From Exophiala sp. HKRS030 (taxonomy: Eukaryota > Ascomycota > Eurotiomycetes > Chaetothyriales > Herpotrichiellaceae): a DNA stretch of 64,000 nt. The position numbers and the translations under genes are program-made. The stretch is from positions 2,232,001 through 2,296,000 of the forward strand of contig JAHWDD010000001.1 in the NCBI GenBank assembly GCA_023897205.1, written 5' to 3'. The stretch's first letter is position 1. The number at the start of each line of letters is the position of its first letter. Below, one piece after another: positions 22,008 through 34,521 of the stretch. The notes below the pieces were generated by a model. That model worked only from the letters and a program-made list of their open reading frames with translations, was not told the DNA's origin and did no database searches.

Positions 22008-23045
22008 ATGACCTCCCCACAATCCAATGGCCTCTCTCCGGCCGCAGTCGAGACTATAGCTGGTCTTTCGGCCGGTCTCGTGTCAACTGTCATAGTCCAT
22101 CCCCTCGATATCATCAAAACGAGGTTACAGGGTTGGTTCATAGCTTCCACAAATCATCCGTTTTCGCTCTAACGCAATGCTGCAGTTGATACCACTGCCC
22201 ATCCCCTGATCAACTCGTCAAGGTCCGTCCTCCGTGACATATGGCGCAACGAAGGGCCAACACGGTTCGCCGCTCTCTATCGTGGCTTAACACCCAACCT
22301 GGTGGGTAACTCTGCAGGCTGGGGCTTGTACTTTCTGTGGTACCGTCAGGCCCAGGATCTGATTCGAAAAGTCCGTCAATACCCTTCGGGCTACCAACTG
22401 ACCTCTGTCGATTACCTCTGCGCCTCTTCCTTGTCTGGATTATTGTCTGCGCTCCTCACCAATCCGATATGGGTTGTCAAAACTCGCATGCTGTCCACAT
22501 CTGCTGCGCAAAGAGGCGCATATCCTGGCATGATACATGGACTTCGTTCAATATATGCCACAGAGGGCGTCAGGGGGTTCTTTCATGGCTTAACCCCCAC
22601 ACTTTTCGGGGTCAGTCATGGTTCCTTATACTTCCTGGCATACGAGAAGCTCAAGTTATGGCGCAAGCGCCAGAACAAAAATGGTCAACTCACAAATACC
22701 GACACACTGATCACTTCATCGCTGTCAAAAATCTTTGCCGGCGTTGCCACGTATCCTCATCAGTTGGTGCGTGCTCGACTACAAACTTACGATCCCAGCG
22801 CCACCACGCATGTAAAAGGTCCTGGGGTGATCAAACTCATCAAACTCATTTGGCGAAATGAGGGCCTGGTCGGTTTCTACAAAGGGCTCGTTCCTAACTT
22901 GCTCCGTGTCGTGCCAAGTACTTGCGTTACATTTCTTGTGTACGAAAATACAAGGTGGGCTTTACCGAGATTATTTGGCTCCGACTCAGACTCTACACCG
23001 GACGCTACCGTGGTTCCAAAGGCGGAGAAGAAAGGAACACTCTAG
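22008..23045 (+). CDS. FLX1: Mitochondrial FAD/folate carrier, FLX1-like
   Basis: Exons 22008..22131 and 22186..23045 (intron GTTGGT..TGCAG, phase 1) encode 327 residues. There are three mitochondrial-carrier repeats, each with the signature P-x-D/E-x-x-K/R in first, second or variant form: HPLDIIKTRLQ, NPIWVVKTRM and YPHQLVRARLQ. The W in the second motif, the YPxQxxRARLQ third motif, and GWGLYFLWYRQ are typical of the FLX1/SLC25A32 group, which moves FAD or folate across the inner mitochondrial membrane. The 5' splice site GTTGGT is unusual, but the frame and the CTAAC branch point support it. The exact substrate cannot be read from sequence. Confidence 0.92.
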
Positions 23046-24713
23046 TAGCGTCTTGACACGCAGAACGTCTGCGGGGAGGATTTGGAATGCCTGGGCATAA
23101 TACCAATTCTCTTTTGCAATGGTTCACGGGTAGATGGCTATATCGATGCACAAGTCAACTTTGTCTCAAGTTGGTACTTGATGCAGGTGGGCAAGGATCT
23201 CCCTTCACCACCTCCCAGTTGAAATACAACCATCCGGAACGGCTAGCATCGTCCGGCAGCGTCTAGGTCTTACTTTATCTTCAGTCCTTAACCATAATGA
23301 TTCCGCGACGAATCGGGTATGTCATCTGGGCCTTCAGCAAAGCGGAAATGATCGACAAGTCTACGATTTTCAGGTGTTTCTGCGCGGATGATAGAGCCTA
23401 TCTAGTAGATCTGGACATGCTGATCCTGTCGCAATCTATGTAAGACTACACAAATGTAACCGAACTCCAATCATACAGCTTAATGGTCAGGAATCCACCT
23501 ATTATATTCTCGTATCCTCGCAATCGTTTACTAAACAATGCCTGTCTGCAGACCTGCAAGCCAATCTCCACTCTACCTGTCAATTGAACTCCCGCCTGCA
23601 TATCCCGCCTGGCGTCAACCAGGGGGCAAAAGCAGGAACCCTGCCGCGCACTAGGAGCCTGCCAGTGAAGGCCCGAGGGCCCTGGGCCCTGGGCCCTGGT
23701 AGACCCCGGGTACCAGAGACCAGGTATAGACACTATCTGACACTATGACAGATCTGGAGAAACACCTGAGGGCAATCCTGCATACTGTGTTGCAATCATT
23801 TACCCTTGTCCAAAAAAATTCTCGTCTTTTATTTTGACTCCATCGTCCCCGGATTCGGAAACCGTAGATGGGATGAATGCTGCGCCAACCGTCCCTGACT
23901 GCTTTAGCCACCGTACGGAGTGTACATATGCTGCATAGGTGACAGATACACGGGAACAGGCCGTGGTTCGTTCCTCTCGACTGATTGGTGTTGTACAGGT
24001 GGGCTACAGGTCCTTATCTGCCCCTATGTTCTCCGTATGTACAGTCCTTATCTATGTGCCACATCGATCGTCTTTCACATCCTGCAAGCGCTTTTGACCC
24101 TGGAGGTCAGGTCTGGATTACTTCGCCCGACACCTATAGTACATCAAACAAGACCAGGTCGCCTTTTTGGCTTTCATGTTGGAAAAATGAAAAGTTTCGC
24201 TCCATTCGTAGATATACACTACATTGTACTCAGTACAATGATTCGACTTTACTCATGTCCTTTCAAATAACGCTTGATCTAGTCTTATCGTCTGCTCTGC
24301 CGAGAGCGCCGATCGCCTGGCCACACGTACAGTTGGGATATATTTACAATAGAATTTGTGGCCGCTTTGGTGGGTGGTGGGCGTTGGTAGGTTGAGCAGC
24401 GAGCGAGACGATGTGCATGAATAGGAGGTTGGCTTTCTCGCTTGATTCTTTTTTAATATTCGGCGGAAATGGTGCTGGGCATCAGGCGTGATTATCTATC
24501 CGAAGTTTGGTTGAGTTTTTGTGTGAACATGTGGGTGCTGAGAATCCCCTCCCCCATCATTGCGTCGTCTTTGTCGTGCAGCCCATTATCTATTCCTATC
24601 GTGTGCATTCCCGTTTCCAATCGTCAATCGATCGTCCGGCGACTCCTTCACTCAATGGGCATCTTCATAGCGGTGGTACAGCAGATATCGTGATGTTTTG
24701 TATCCTCATATTT
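23046..24713. other. Intergenic, no gene recognised
   Basis: This is about 1.7 kb between the convergent carrier and rhodopsin-like genes. It has a short GGGCCCT triplication at 23677-23700 and one TACGGAGT at 23914-23921. Otherwise nothing was recognised. Confidence 0.5.
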
Positions 24714-26108
24714 TCAAGGTTTCTCCATTGGCACCCGCTCCACGGTGAAGGTGACATCGCGACGAATCTCGTGCGCGCCATGGTCGAAACCGTTGGAGCC
24801 AATCGACGAGGCATTGTCGTGCGAGATCTCGGCGTTTGACGGCCCGCGCTCGAGTTCCTGCTCCGACGTCGTGACTATCGACTTGCTAATTGGATACGTG
24901 TCGAGGTCCAAGTCGTAATCCTTGGATGAATCCAGATAGTGGTGATTGGAGCTGCTGTTGTGGAGGCCATTATTGCTGCGGCCATTTTTGGAAAGTGGCT
25001 GGCTGCGCCAATTGGCATTGTTGCTGGCTGAGGTCGGCTTCGTGCCCTTACGGCTGGTGCCGATTTTCGAGAGCATTGGAAAGATCTCCCGCAAGAAGAC
25101 CCACAAACCCGGAAGCGTCGTCACATACACGGCGACAGACGCTTCACGGAAGTACCAATTCATGTAAACGTACGAGACGAGCGCCGGGACCAGGCAATAG
25201 ATGGCACGCAGAACGGCGGCAACGATGACGAACGTCCCCATGCCGAAGATCACGCCCAGAATCAGTTTTTGCTGGACGGACAAACGGGCGTTGAGGACCG
25301 GTGGGATACCAATGGCCAGAATCATGATATCTGTCGATATGTTGAAAACGGCGTTGACGATCTGGTAGTATTCATAAGTAGAGCATTGGGCTACAGATGC
25401 GCTCAATAGTTAGTCTCTTGCCGATAGGAGGTTTGAGCATTCGAGGCGCATAGGAAACTTACGATTAATTGGGGCACAGCCCAATACTGAGATAATGGTC
25501 GACAGATGAGAAACAAGGCCAGTTCGTCACCTACAAATCCACATATAACCCAGACGATGACTCCGTTGAGCAATTTGCGCGCTCGTAGGCCTTCGCTGTT
25601 GGGTAGAATGTCAGTATAAAGCTCACCACATTTCGGCAGGAAAATCCAACGTACGTTACTCTGGCATAGAGGATCAACATGGCAGCCTTCATACTCCAGA
25701 TGGTCAAGAGCATCGCATGTTCGGATACGAATACCCATTTACTTCCTCGGACCCGTTCTCTCGTGATCTCCGGAGTAAGGGCAGCCTCCTCTTCCGCGGT
25801 CATCAGGTTCGAACCAGCGCCGATGAGCATCTGATTGAATGAGACACACAACAGGGTGTACCATACCAAGCCAAAAGCAATGAACCCATCGTCAAGTTGG
25901 AGGGCTCGGAAACCAACTCTTCGCACTTTCGCATATCTAACGTCGAATTTCTGTCAGAACCAGAGGAGTCTCGACCACGTATAGGGCAAGCGTTTTTGAG
26001 CCTAGAAGTGAAGACTTACAACCGAAGAACGATGAAACAGGCTCCCACTCCGTATAAACTCCAAGATTCAGGGACGAATCCTGGATTGGGCGACACAACT
26101 GTCGACAT
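24714..26108 (-). CDS. Fungal rhodopsin-like seven-helix membrane protein, one frame error
   Basis: Exons 26108..26020, 25936..25655, 25595..25463 and 25390..24714, about 393 residues if one G is added to the G4 run at 25471-25474. With that base the exon 3-4 junction reads WAVPPINPQCSTYEYYQIV, the conserved loop of the family. Without it the frame is lost. About seven hydrophobic helices are followed by a Ser/Asn-rich cytoplasmic tail of about 140 residues (DSSKDYDLDLD, SHDNASSIGS). The family (fungal 'rhodopsin' domain, PF20684 type; Pth11-related in some members) comprises integral plasma-membrane proteins of unknown ligand. There is no CFEM domain at the N-terminus and no retinal lysine could be assigned. 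Confidence 0.87.
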
Positions 26109-28572
26109 GATGAAGTGTGACAGATGCAGGTACAGAAGTCAACTGAGAGGATACCGATGGGTTGTGGTAGCAATATAACAGGCGACCCACGGGACGATAG
26201 AAGACCAGTCCAATTGGAATCCCCCCCACTTGCGGGAAGTGATCAGCACGCCAACGGTTGTATGCTCTTATCGCTGTCGTTGGGGCTTGACGAACCGAAG
26301 TGTCAGAACCATTGCTCGGGTAGAATGGTCCTTGCTCGGCCGTCCACGAGAATTTCCGGCCTGGATATTGCATGATGTTGTCAGGCAATGTTGCTGCAAG
26401 CGTCGCCTTCACGTAAAGCCGCAGCAGGGTGGAGAGAGGCGAGGGCGGCGCGGAGGACGGCCACAAGCTGCGGTCCTGAACCCGCAAGGGGAGCTGTAGA
26501 TGAAGGTTTCACATGGGCATCGCTGACTGCAGAGTTTAGATGAGAGTGGGTAGCGTTACAGGAGACGGAGAACATGAACTGTAGTAGACCATTTTCTGTC
26601 ATGGAGCCAAAATGGCAAAGCTCTGGCCAAGGTCGTCGGGGATTCGAACTCGTACGCTGGTGAACGGACCAGGGGCAAGGCACGAGGTAAACCATGATAG
26701 GATCCGGGAAAAGGATAAGTTCGGCTACCCGAAGTCAAATCTAATCGAGAACCGTGGTCGTGGATACAGGGAGCAGTGCAGACGAATCATATAGTGGAGG
26801 CGAAGGTGGTGGGAGTCAGGACTTGGGTGTGAGTAGCAATGTGATGTTTTTGGATCCACTATGGGCCATCACTGACTTACATTACAGGGACGGTGGAGTA
26901 TCAGCCGATTTCTAAGAAGCCATCCTGCACGCTCTATCCTGATATGATGGGCACCTAATGGGTGTAGGACGTGGCAACTTGGGACTTTGACTGAGATCTG
27001 GTAGGCCGTTGGCCCGGGCTCTGTGGATGCTTGGACTCTTGACTTGATTGAGCTCCATAAATTTGGGTGACGTTGTCTCCATCTGCCCAGCATCGAGGCG
27101 TGTTCCGTACCCACGAGTCCACGAGGTTCTGGACACGGAGTGAGTACTTTTGGGTCGTCGAGTGTCGAATAAACTGTCGCGTTCACGGCCGGAGATGTCA
27201 TTCTGGTGCAGATGAAAGGCGCCGCATCAATAAGCTCCAACTTGTCAGGGAAAAATCTTGATACATATGGGTGAAGTGCCATTCTCCCACTTTTTCTGAT
27301 CCATGTCCGGCATGGACGGCGTGATGTGGCACAATGGCGTGCATGTTGTGCGGTGGGACGAAAACGTGAGTCCACTGGTCCTACCTCCGTGCGTCTCAAT
27401 AATGGATAAGCGAGAAGATGAGCCTAATGACGCCAAGCGACGCTAAAACAGTTTGACCAATCGCAGAGCTCGGGGCAACGGGGCCCAGGACTTGGCGAAC
27501 ATGGGAAGTTTTTGCTCGCCTCGGACTTGGGACCTCGATCTGGGATTCAAATCGTTGCAGACATCCTTCGAAGCTAATTGGAAGTTAGCCTTGAAGGCAC
27601 CGGGTTGGGTCCCCAGTCAGCCCCTTTTGATGGTCTTGGGCTCCCGGGGACACTGCGTCTACAAGCCGACGAGCATAATGAGTGCTACCCAGGTGCCTAC
27701 CTAAGGTACTGTACCTAGGCCCTCTTTAGGTAGTCGGGAGAATTACCACTTGAGTACCAAGGGTCAGTAGCACCTGCCAATCCCGCACCTGCCTCCGGAG
27801 CCACGCATCACCCATGCAGGTCGTTACTGCCCTTTACAGTATTTCAAGCTCCCGGGCACCTGCCGGGGCGGTCGGTCCTTGGCTAAGGCTCCAGGGAATC
27901 ATCGAATCATGGAATCATGCACTTGACATCTCCGGGAAGGCGCCGTCCTCCTTCGATCTCCCGTTGGACTTTTGGCAAGAGCGACCAAGCACAGTATCCG
28001 TCCATGCCTCCTACTAGCTACCTTAGCCACTCGTGCTACTGTAGCCCTCACTTCTAACTTCTAAGTTGGAGTTCTTATTGTTTGCTGCATCCTATCGCGG
28101 GTACGGAGTAGATGCAGGATGGACAGGCACACTGTACTGTAGTTTCGACTCTGGACAGTGGACAGAGGACAGTGGACAGTGGACAATGGACAATGGAACA
28201 ATGGTAGACTATTCCCAAACACGCCACCTGCCCACCACGAACCCCCCCCCCGGCCAACCTCGTTGCGCTGACATTTCCCTGATCCACCTTATGCCCTGGT
28301 ATATTTTCTCTCTTGTCCAATCACGATGATTTTGTCGAATTGTAGACTCTGTCTCGCTGAGAGATTCCACTCATTCTACTACCTTGAGCCTAGAAAGAGG
28401 CAGGGTCGTCCCACCACATGAAGCCACCAAGGCTCCGTTATCTCGTCCCAAGCTACATCTTGTTTGTTTCTGCTTTTCATGATTTGCACTTCAACAATCC
28501 GTTAATTCGTCTTCTGGTCGCTTTCTCTCATCATTGATTCATCCTGTTGATTTACGGCTCTGTGGTTGGAAA
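26109..28572. other. Intergenic, no gene recognised
   Basis: This is about 2.5 kb. A 176-codon minus-strand frame (26869-27399) lacks any domain. The region has a GGACAGT-type tandem repeat and many short CCTAGG/GGTACC-like inverted motifs around 27690-27730. The last 200 bases are pyrimidine-rich and probably hold the permease promoter. Confidence 0.5.
28153..28204 (+). repeat. GGACAGT/GGACAAT heptamer tandem repeat
   Basis: About seven head-to-tail heptamers, GGACAGTGGACAGAGGACAG and onward, decaying to GGACAAT and GGAACAAT. Confidence 0.9.
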
Positions 28573-30311
28573 ATGGCCGAAGTAAAGCAGCCTCGTCAGG
28601 ACGAGTCGTCGACTGGCTCCTCGCAGACGACCCCGAGGAGGGCACCATCATCAACGCTTCTGGCCATGCTCAGGAGCTGCAACGAAACTTTTCTCTCCTT
28701 TCTCTTGCAGGTGTTGGTCTCGTTGTCGGCAATGTCTGGCCGGCAATTGGTGGCTCTATCCTGGTAGCCATCTTCAATGGTGGTCCTCCCGGAGTCCTCT
28801 ATGAGTTTATCGTTGTCTCGGTCTTTTACTGGACTGTGGCAGCCTCTATCGCCGAACTTGCATCTGCCATCCCCTCCTCCGCCGGCGTCTACCATTGGGC
28901 AACCGTCACAGCAGGTCCCAAATGGGGACGCATCGTTGGCTTCTTCGCAGGATGGTGGAATACTCTTGCTTGGGTACTCGGCGCCGCTTCGATGACATCC
29001 ATCTTCGTACGTTTAGGCTATGCTACGTCAAGCTTCCCGAACAATGCTAACAAACCCTTCGCAGTCCAACACGATTGTTCAAATGTATGCTTTGAAGCAT
29101 CCTGATTTCGTTTCGGAACCATGGCACGTCTTCGTAACTTATGTCATCACCACCTGGATTGCATGCGCCATTGTGTGCTTGTTTAACAAGGCCATGCCCT
29201 ATCTGAACAATATCGGCATTTTCTTCATCCTTGCTGGCTTTCTTATCACAATCATTGTCGTGTAAGTCACCCACCTCGAACACTCCAAGATCGTCCCTGA
29301 CCCGTTTATAGAGCCGTTATGCCAGGTCGCGGCGGCCGTCCGGGCCACGCGTCATCTTCCTTCGTCTGGACAGAATGGAGCGCCGATATTGGCTATCCCA
29401 ACGGGTTCGTGTTCGTTGCAGGCATGCTTAACGGAGCGTTCAGTGTTGGTACCCCCGATACTACAACCCATTTGGCGGAAGAAATCCCGTACCCTCAGCG
29501 CAACGTCCCGATCGCCATCTTGTGCCAGGTTAGCATTGGCTTTGTCACTGGCCTGACATATCTCATTGCCATCCTCTACGCCATCAACGATTATGATGCC
29601 CTGTTCGAATCGTCCTATCCCATTGCCACAATCTATCTTCAAGCGACAGGATCTGCAGATGGTGCCATTGGATTATTGGCCCTCATCCTCATCTGCATCA
29701 GTATCTGCATCATCGGATTGTACATCACGTGCGGGAGAACTCTGTGGGCGCTATCTCGTGACGGTGCAGTTCCTTTCCCACACTTCTTTAGCAAGATCTC
29801 GCCGACCCTGAATATGCCCATGCACTCGACGGTTGCCGTTGCGATTCTCGTCACGGCCCTCGGCGCTATCTATGTTGGCAGTACCACCGCATTCAACGCT
29901 TTTGTGGGATCATTTGTCCTCATGTCAACTTCATCATATGTCGCTGCGATATTGCCCAACCTCATCACCCGTCGCAAGAATATCGAAGTCTACGGACCAT
30001 TTGAACTGAAGGGTATCTGGGGATACCTGCTACCCGGAATTGCCTGTGCATACATGATTGTTTGGTTTGTCATCTATTCATTCCCCTATTATCTTCCGAC
30101 AGACGCACAGACTATGAACTATGCGTCTCTGCTTTGGGGCGGATTCACAATTTTTGTTGCCGCTTGGTGGTTCTTGGGTGCCAGACGCGACTATGTCGGA
30201 CCACCGATCGTTCGCAATGGCGGAAAAGTTGGCTTGGCCGAAACTCTCAAACACGTCGACCCTCACACTATTAGAGCTGGCAGTTTGACTACCAAAGAAG
30301 CAACCTCATAG
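28573..30311 (+). CDS. APC-family permease (GABA/choline/amino-acid type), one frame error
   Basis: Exons 28573..29006, 29065..29261 and 29312..30311. Adding one C to the C4 run at 28631-28634 joins the start MAEVKQPRQDE to TTPEEGTIINASGHAQELQ, giving 543 residues. About twelve membrane helices are present. Family motifs include NFSLLSLAGVGLVVGNVW, NGGPPGVLYEF, ASIAELASAIPSSAGVYHW and TPDTTTHLAEEIPYPQRNVP. These place it in the fungal amino-acid/choline transporter family of the APC superfamily (GABA permease and choline permease Hnm1 relatives). It is a plasma-membrane importer. The substrate cannot be decided between GABA, choline and related amines. Confidence 0.92.
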
Positions 30312-32979
30312 ATTTGAATTCGAATCGAGTTGAATGCTGCATTTGATTCTTCCTTGGACTATTTGGTTGGATATTCAGAGCGAAAGTTTTCGATTTAGTC
30401 AGACAATCTGGCGGGATGGTGTGAAACAGTGTCCGGCAGGACTAGGCTTTGTGGCGATTTTGTCAAGGTGGTCTTACTCCGTACTGTGAGCTGCAATGGA
30501 CTCCTCGTGGATATATGGTGGGACTGTTTTGGCACTTGAATCACAATCGTTTACGATTCAGAGTCATCTCGTCAAGTTTCTTCTACTCATGCTAATAAAT
30601 CGGTTGAGAGATTTGCGCAGAATTCTAGACAAGCGCGATAGAGCACATTTACACACCAGCAGCGCAGTCGCTAGAAGAATAAAAAAGGCGCTGAGAATGC
30701 CTCATGTGTCTCGGGTCCCAGCAGGCTGGACACTGTACGGAGGAGGCCTGTGTTGCGGTGGTTCCACCAGAACGGACGTAGTCCCTGCACCTAGTACTAG
30801 TGCAGCTCTTAATCATGGAGGTTATTTGCAAAACAAGTCATCCACTTGAGTAGTGTTTCGTGGCGGCCATGAAAAGCTTTCTCCTGTCTTGTGAAATCCT
30901 CCGAAAACGCGGCATTGGCCTGCGGTTGCGGTTTCAAGTTGAACTCTTTTGCCCAATGCTCCCGTGCGGTCAGGGCCGAGATCGGGCCTGGAGATCGGTG
31001 GGTGAGGTGAGGTCAGAAAGCATAGGCATTTTACTGAGGCGGCTTATATTTCGTTGGGACCTGGGAGCATGGACATGCTTTTTGATGACACCTTCAAGGA
31101 ATCAAACCAAGCAAAGGGTCGCGGACAGAAGAGGTTAGCTAGTGGAGTGTGTTTCTTCCAGTCCTGAGAGTACTCTGCTCCATACTGCTCGTCTCGATTC
31201 TCGTTATAGCTACGAGGGTCAATTTCTGGGAGCTTCCCGTCCCAGCACTACCTAGTGCTCCTTAGAGACCCATTTATCACGCAGCTGTCAACTCCGATTC
31301 CCACATCTGCTCTAAGCGACTTCAGAATCTCTTTGCTAGCCCGTTGCCGGCTTTCCGTTTGTCAACGCAGGCACAAAGTAATCCATGGCTACTTAGTCAA
31401 AATGCAACGTGGTATTGCCGTCTACCGACAATAGCATCAGACCCTTGCCAATGTCAGTTGTGGGTCATACCCATACAAAACATAACCTCTCACAATCTCG
31501 CGAATCGTGAGTTGCACAAATTTGGCAATGCAGCATACCTAATGTCATCAAGGGCTCGTTTGTCAGGCCTCTCTTCACCTGAAATAATCAGTCTCGCCAC
31601 GACGTGTGGAGAAGGCTGATCCACTAAATGTTCAAGATATCTCTGATTCCAAGCAAAGAGAAAATGTGCCCCTGGGTGATTACTTTTCTCACTCGCCTCG
31701 GTGCCACTGGCACTGTCCTTTAGAGCCTTGGGATCTCATTACGCATCAACACAATGTGCCGCTACATGCGACCTCAATTTCGCGGTTTCTGCGGTTGCAG
31801 GCGTCGAGTTCGAAAGGAGGCAAACTGTGTCGGTTGTGTGATTCAAGAAGACGACTGAAAGGCGTTTTCAGGCACTGGAAAATGATTGACAGATACCCTG
31901 TAATCTCGAGCTATTTAGGGACAACGTGATCGTAATCCGGCCTGCCGTTGACCATGCCAACTTCCCCTGCGATGAAATCCCGATAATCGGTTCATATCTT
32001 TCCCTCGAACGGTCGCTATCATTGCCTCTGCGACATTACAGACCACAGGGACATTGGCTATGAAGAATGATAAGAGAAGCCACTATTCTCATTCAATGAC
32101 TGGCGGACACATTACCGCTATCGTCGCTAACTAGACATAGATATAGTCCGAGGAAGTGAATCAATTTTCTCACCTCTTCTGAGATTACAACTCCATTTGA
32201 GTGTCAGCCATGGCACTAAACTCCATCTCTCAGTCGTCCTAACTTGAGGCATGAGAATGGTCTCGTTAAGATCAGAGTTCGGATCGCTTCATCCGTCAAA
32301 CTCCATGCCTGTGAATGACGCAAACCCAGGTTTTCTGTTCATAACGTCGAGGTTGCGCCGAGACCCGGTACTCTTCTTGCAAGAGAGCCTAACGAGCATA
32401 AAGCCGATAACCGATTCGCAGCTTCGGCACCGCGTTCGGGTCGTGTGTGGTACGCTGATCCCTTCACAGGCATGGCCAGTAAGCCTTCAATTGTTGGGTT
32501 CTCTCTAAGTGAACACTGCTTTCGCCAAATCTGGGCTGGAACATTACTCTTGACACACCTACCGACTGATCGGACGTGATATCCCTGTCCGCTTTCACGA
32601 CTATTTCAACGTGGCTATCTTGATAGTATAGCCGAAATCCTAACGACAATGCTATTCAAAGCCTGAAGCCCTATAAAGGCCTGAGGATCCTGACATCAAG
32701 AGAACCACTATTTTTGAATTTCAAGCCTTGACTACTTTGTTAAGAAAAAGTGCCTTCCATCTACCGGATTAGTATATCACTGCCCTATCTCAGCTCCGGC
32801 GCGAGTTTCATCCAGTTTTACGGCATAGCTTCTCCCTTGTCAAGCGAAGAGATATCGAGGCAAAGTAAGGTCCGGACTGGTGAGTACAATTTTCCCCCAG
32901 GAAACTAGCGGTGCCAGGCCACCAGCATCTTGCCATTTGGGCTGAACTAGAAGCCCTGGCGAGTAAAGTATTTACGGTA
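30312..32979. other. Gene-poor stretch
   Basis: This is about 2.7 kb with no recognisable gene. Short frames at 31344-31619 and 32251-32508 carry no motif. It may be decayed sequence upstream of the dead regulator that follows. One ACTCCGTA lies at 30476-30483. Confidence 0.5.
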
Positions 32980-33890
32980 TCAGGGTGCATTAGGTGCAAA
33001 CAAGCACATGTCAAATGCACAGAACAGAAGCCAATATGCGATCGATGTGAATGACTACGGCTTGAATGTTGGTGCAGCCGTTCATCCGCGCAAAGCCAGA
33101 TGGTTCACCCCATCGTGCCAACCCCAGCAATGCCATATACCATGACTCGAGGCCCAGTACTGGTACCTCCCTCCTATGCTTGACTAAATTTTGACTTCTT
33201 CGACATAAGGTTGCTCCCCAGCTTTCCCGCGAATTCATGACTGGCGAGTATCAATACCTGCCGGGATTTTGGCCCCAAACAGCACTCGGTGGAAGTATGA
33301 GAGATATTGAGTTTGCGACTGCCTTGTTGCAATCGGTGCGCTGCCTCGTGCGAATTTGCTTGCCCCTTCGAACACTCCGCTCTGTGGAGCTCTCCCTTCA
33401 CTTGACCACTTCTACCAGGATGCTTTGAGACATCATGGGCGAGTGCTTTGGCGTTTTCGCTTTCGAGTCTTGCACAACAGAACACCGCGCACCATCCTCT
33501 TCTTTACCCCATTATTCTACGCGTTCAAGCTCATCCACGGAACTACAGAAGCCGTGGAGAAAATCGTCGCTCATGGAATCAAGATCATACGAGATGATGC
33601 TGCACGACAGAACTCGGGATTTGATGGCCACGGGGGCACCATGTGAGCAAGGTCCAGATGGGCACTTTCGAAGAGGTGGCCTTGACACCCCCAGCGGCCA
33701 ATCAGGGCACGCAGCTTGCTCTCAAAGTACCTGAGACAAGTGTGGGCTGAAGCTCTGTCCGACAATTCGAGGATAATAAGAAGGAAATCAGAATTTCGTT
33801 TGCTGCGGATATGAATGATGACTCCGGAGCGTAACCTCGTGTCAGGAAATACTGCCTTACACCATGTTAGAATATCCATGTTAGGTCATG
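32980..33890 (+). pseudogene. Degenerate Zn2Cys6 transcription factor
   Basis: At 32983 the frame reads SGCIRCKQAHVKC, then TEQKPICDRCE, a TGA stop, and LRLEC: a Zn2Cys6 binuclear cluster with all six cysteines and a stop where Arg (CGA) is usual. Further on, in shifted frames, is the fungal regulator mid-region: APQLSREFM-like at about 33210 and PLFYAFKLIHGTTEA..VAHGIKIIRDDA at about 33510-33600. The latter matches the family pattern of a helix ending in 'HxxxGxKIL'. Several frame breaks separate these pieces, so this is an old pseudogene. Confidence 0.72.
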
Positions 33891-34521
33891 AGCACACATG
33901 GGGCCAGATGATATATGGAAATATTCATTGATACGAAGGTAGACAGCATCCGTGTCAAATGATCTCATGCTAAATACGAATCTCCTGTTAGCATTGACTC
34001 CACCTGTGAGGACCACGGCTGAGACTCAAAGCCACTGTTGCATGATCCAGACACGCTGAATGAATTCATCACTATAATTCCGGCCGGGGCATGCTTGAAC
34101 TCGGTAAAGCTGCAAGTAGCTTCTGTATCGTGACTGTCAATTCAAATGCAATAGTAAAACCAAGCCTCATGCGCCCACTAGCTTCAAAGGAGTTAGTCAC
34201 TCTCAAAGAATTGATTCGAAGCCACCAATCATTGAGTGAGGTTGTCCAGAGCTCTAATGATTGGTCGAAATAGCTGTGGCGTTGGGGCTTTGCGCTAGGC
34301 TCTGAAAGGCAATTCCCTCGATCTGATCTAGCTTGCGGCGCAGTCGACGTCACCGCCGTTTCTTGCACGAGTTCCAAGCAAAGCGACGTTGAATACATAC
34401 TGCCCCGCCTTCTATGAATCCCCCTATCTCTAATTCTTTATTCTTCTCCACGGTTGACCTTTCCTCTAGGTCCGAGAACTGCTCCCGACTAAATCGGACG
34501 GTCTCTAGGAAACTCACCACT
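33891..34521. other. Intergenic
   Basis: No gene is recognised between the dead regulator and the Est1-like gene. It probably contains the latter's promoter and leader. Confidence 0.5.

Noticed and set aside
26611..26690. tRNA-like B box on the minus strand (GTTCGAATCCCC)
   Set aside because: The T stem does not pair properly and no acceptor, D or anticodon stems could be built around it.
26869..27399. 176-codon minus-strand open frame
   Set aside because: No domain, no signal peptide, no splice context and composition unlike the neighbouring genes. It is probably a chance frame in GC-rich sequence.
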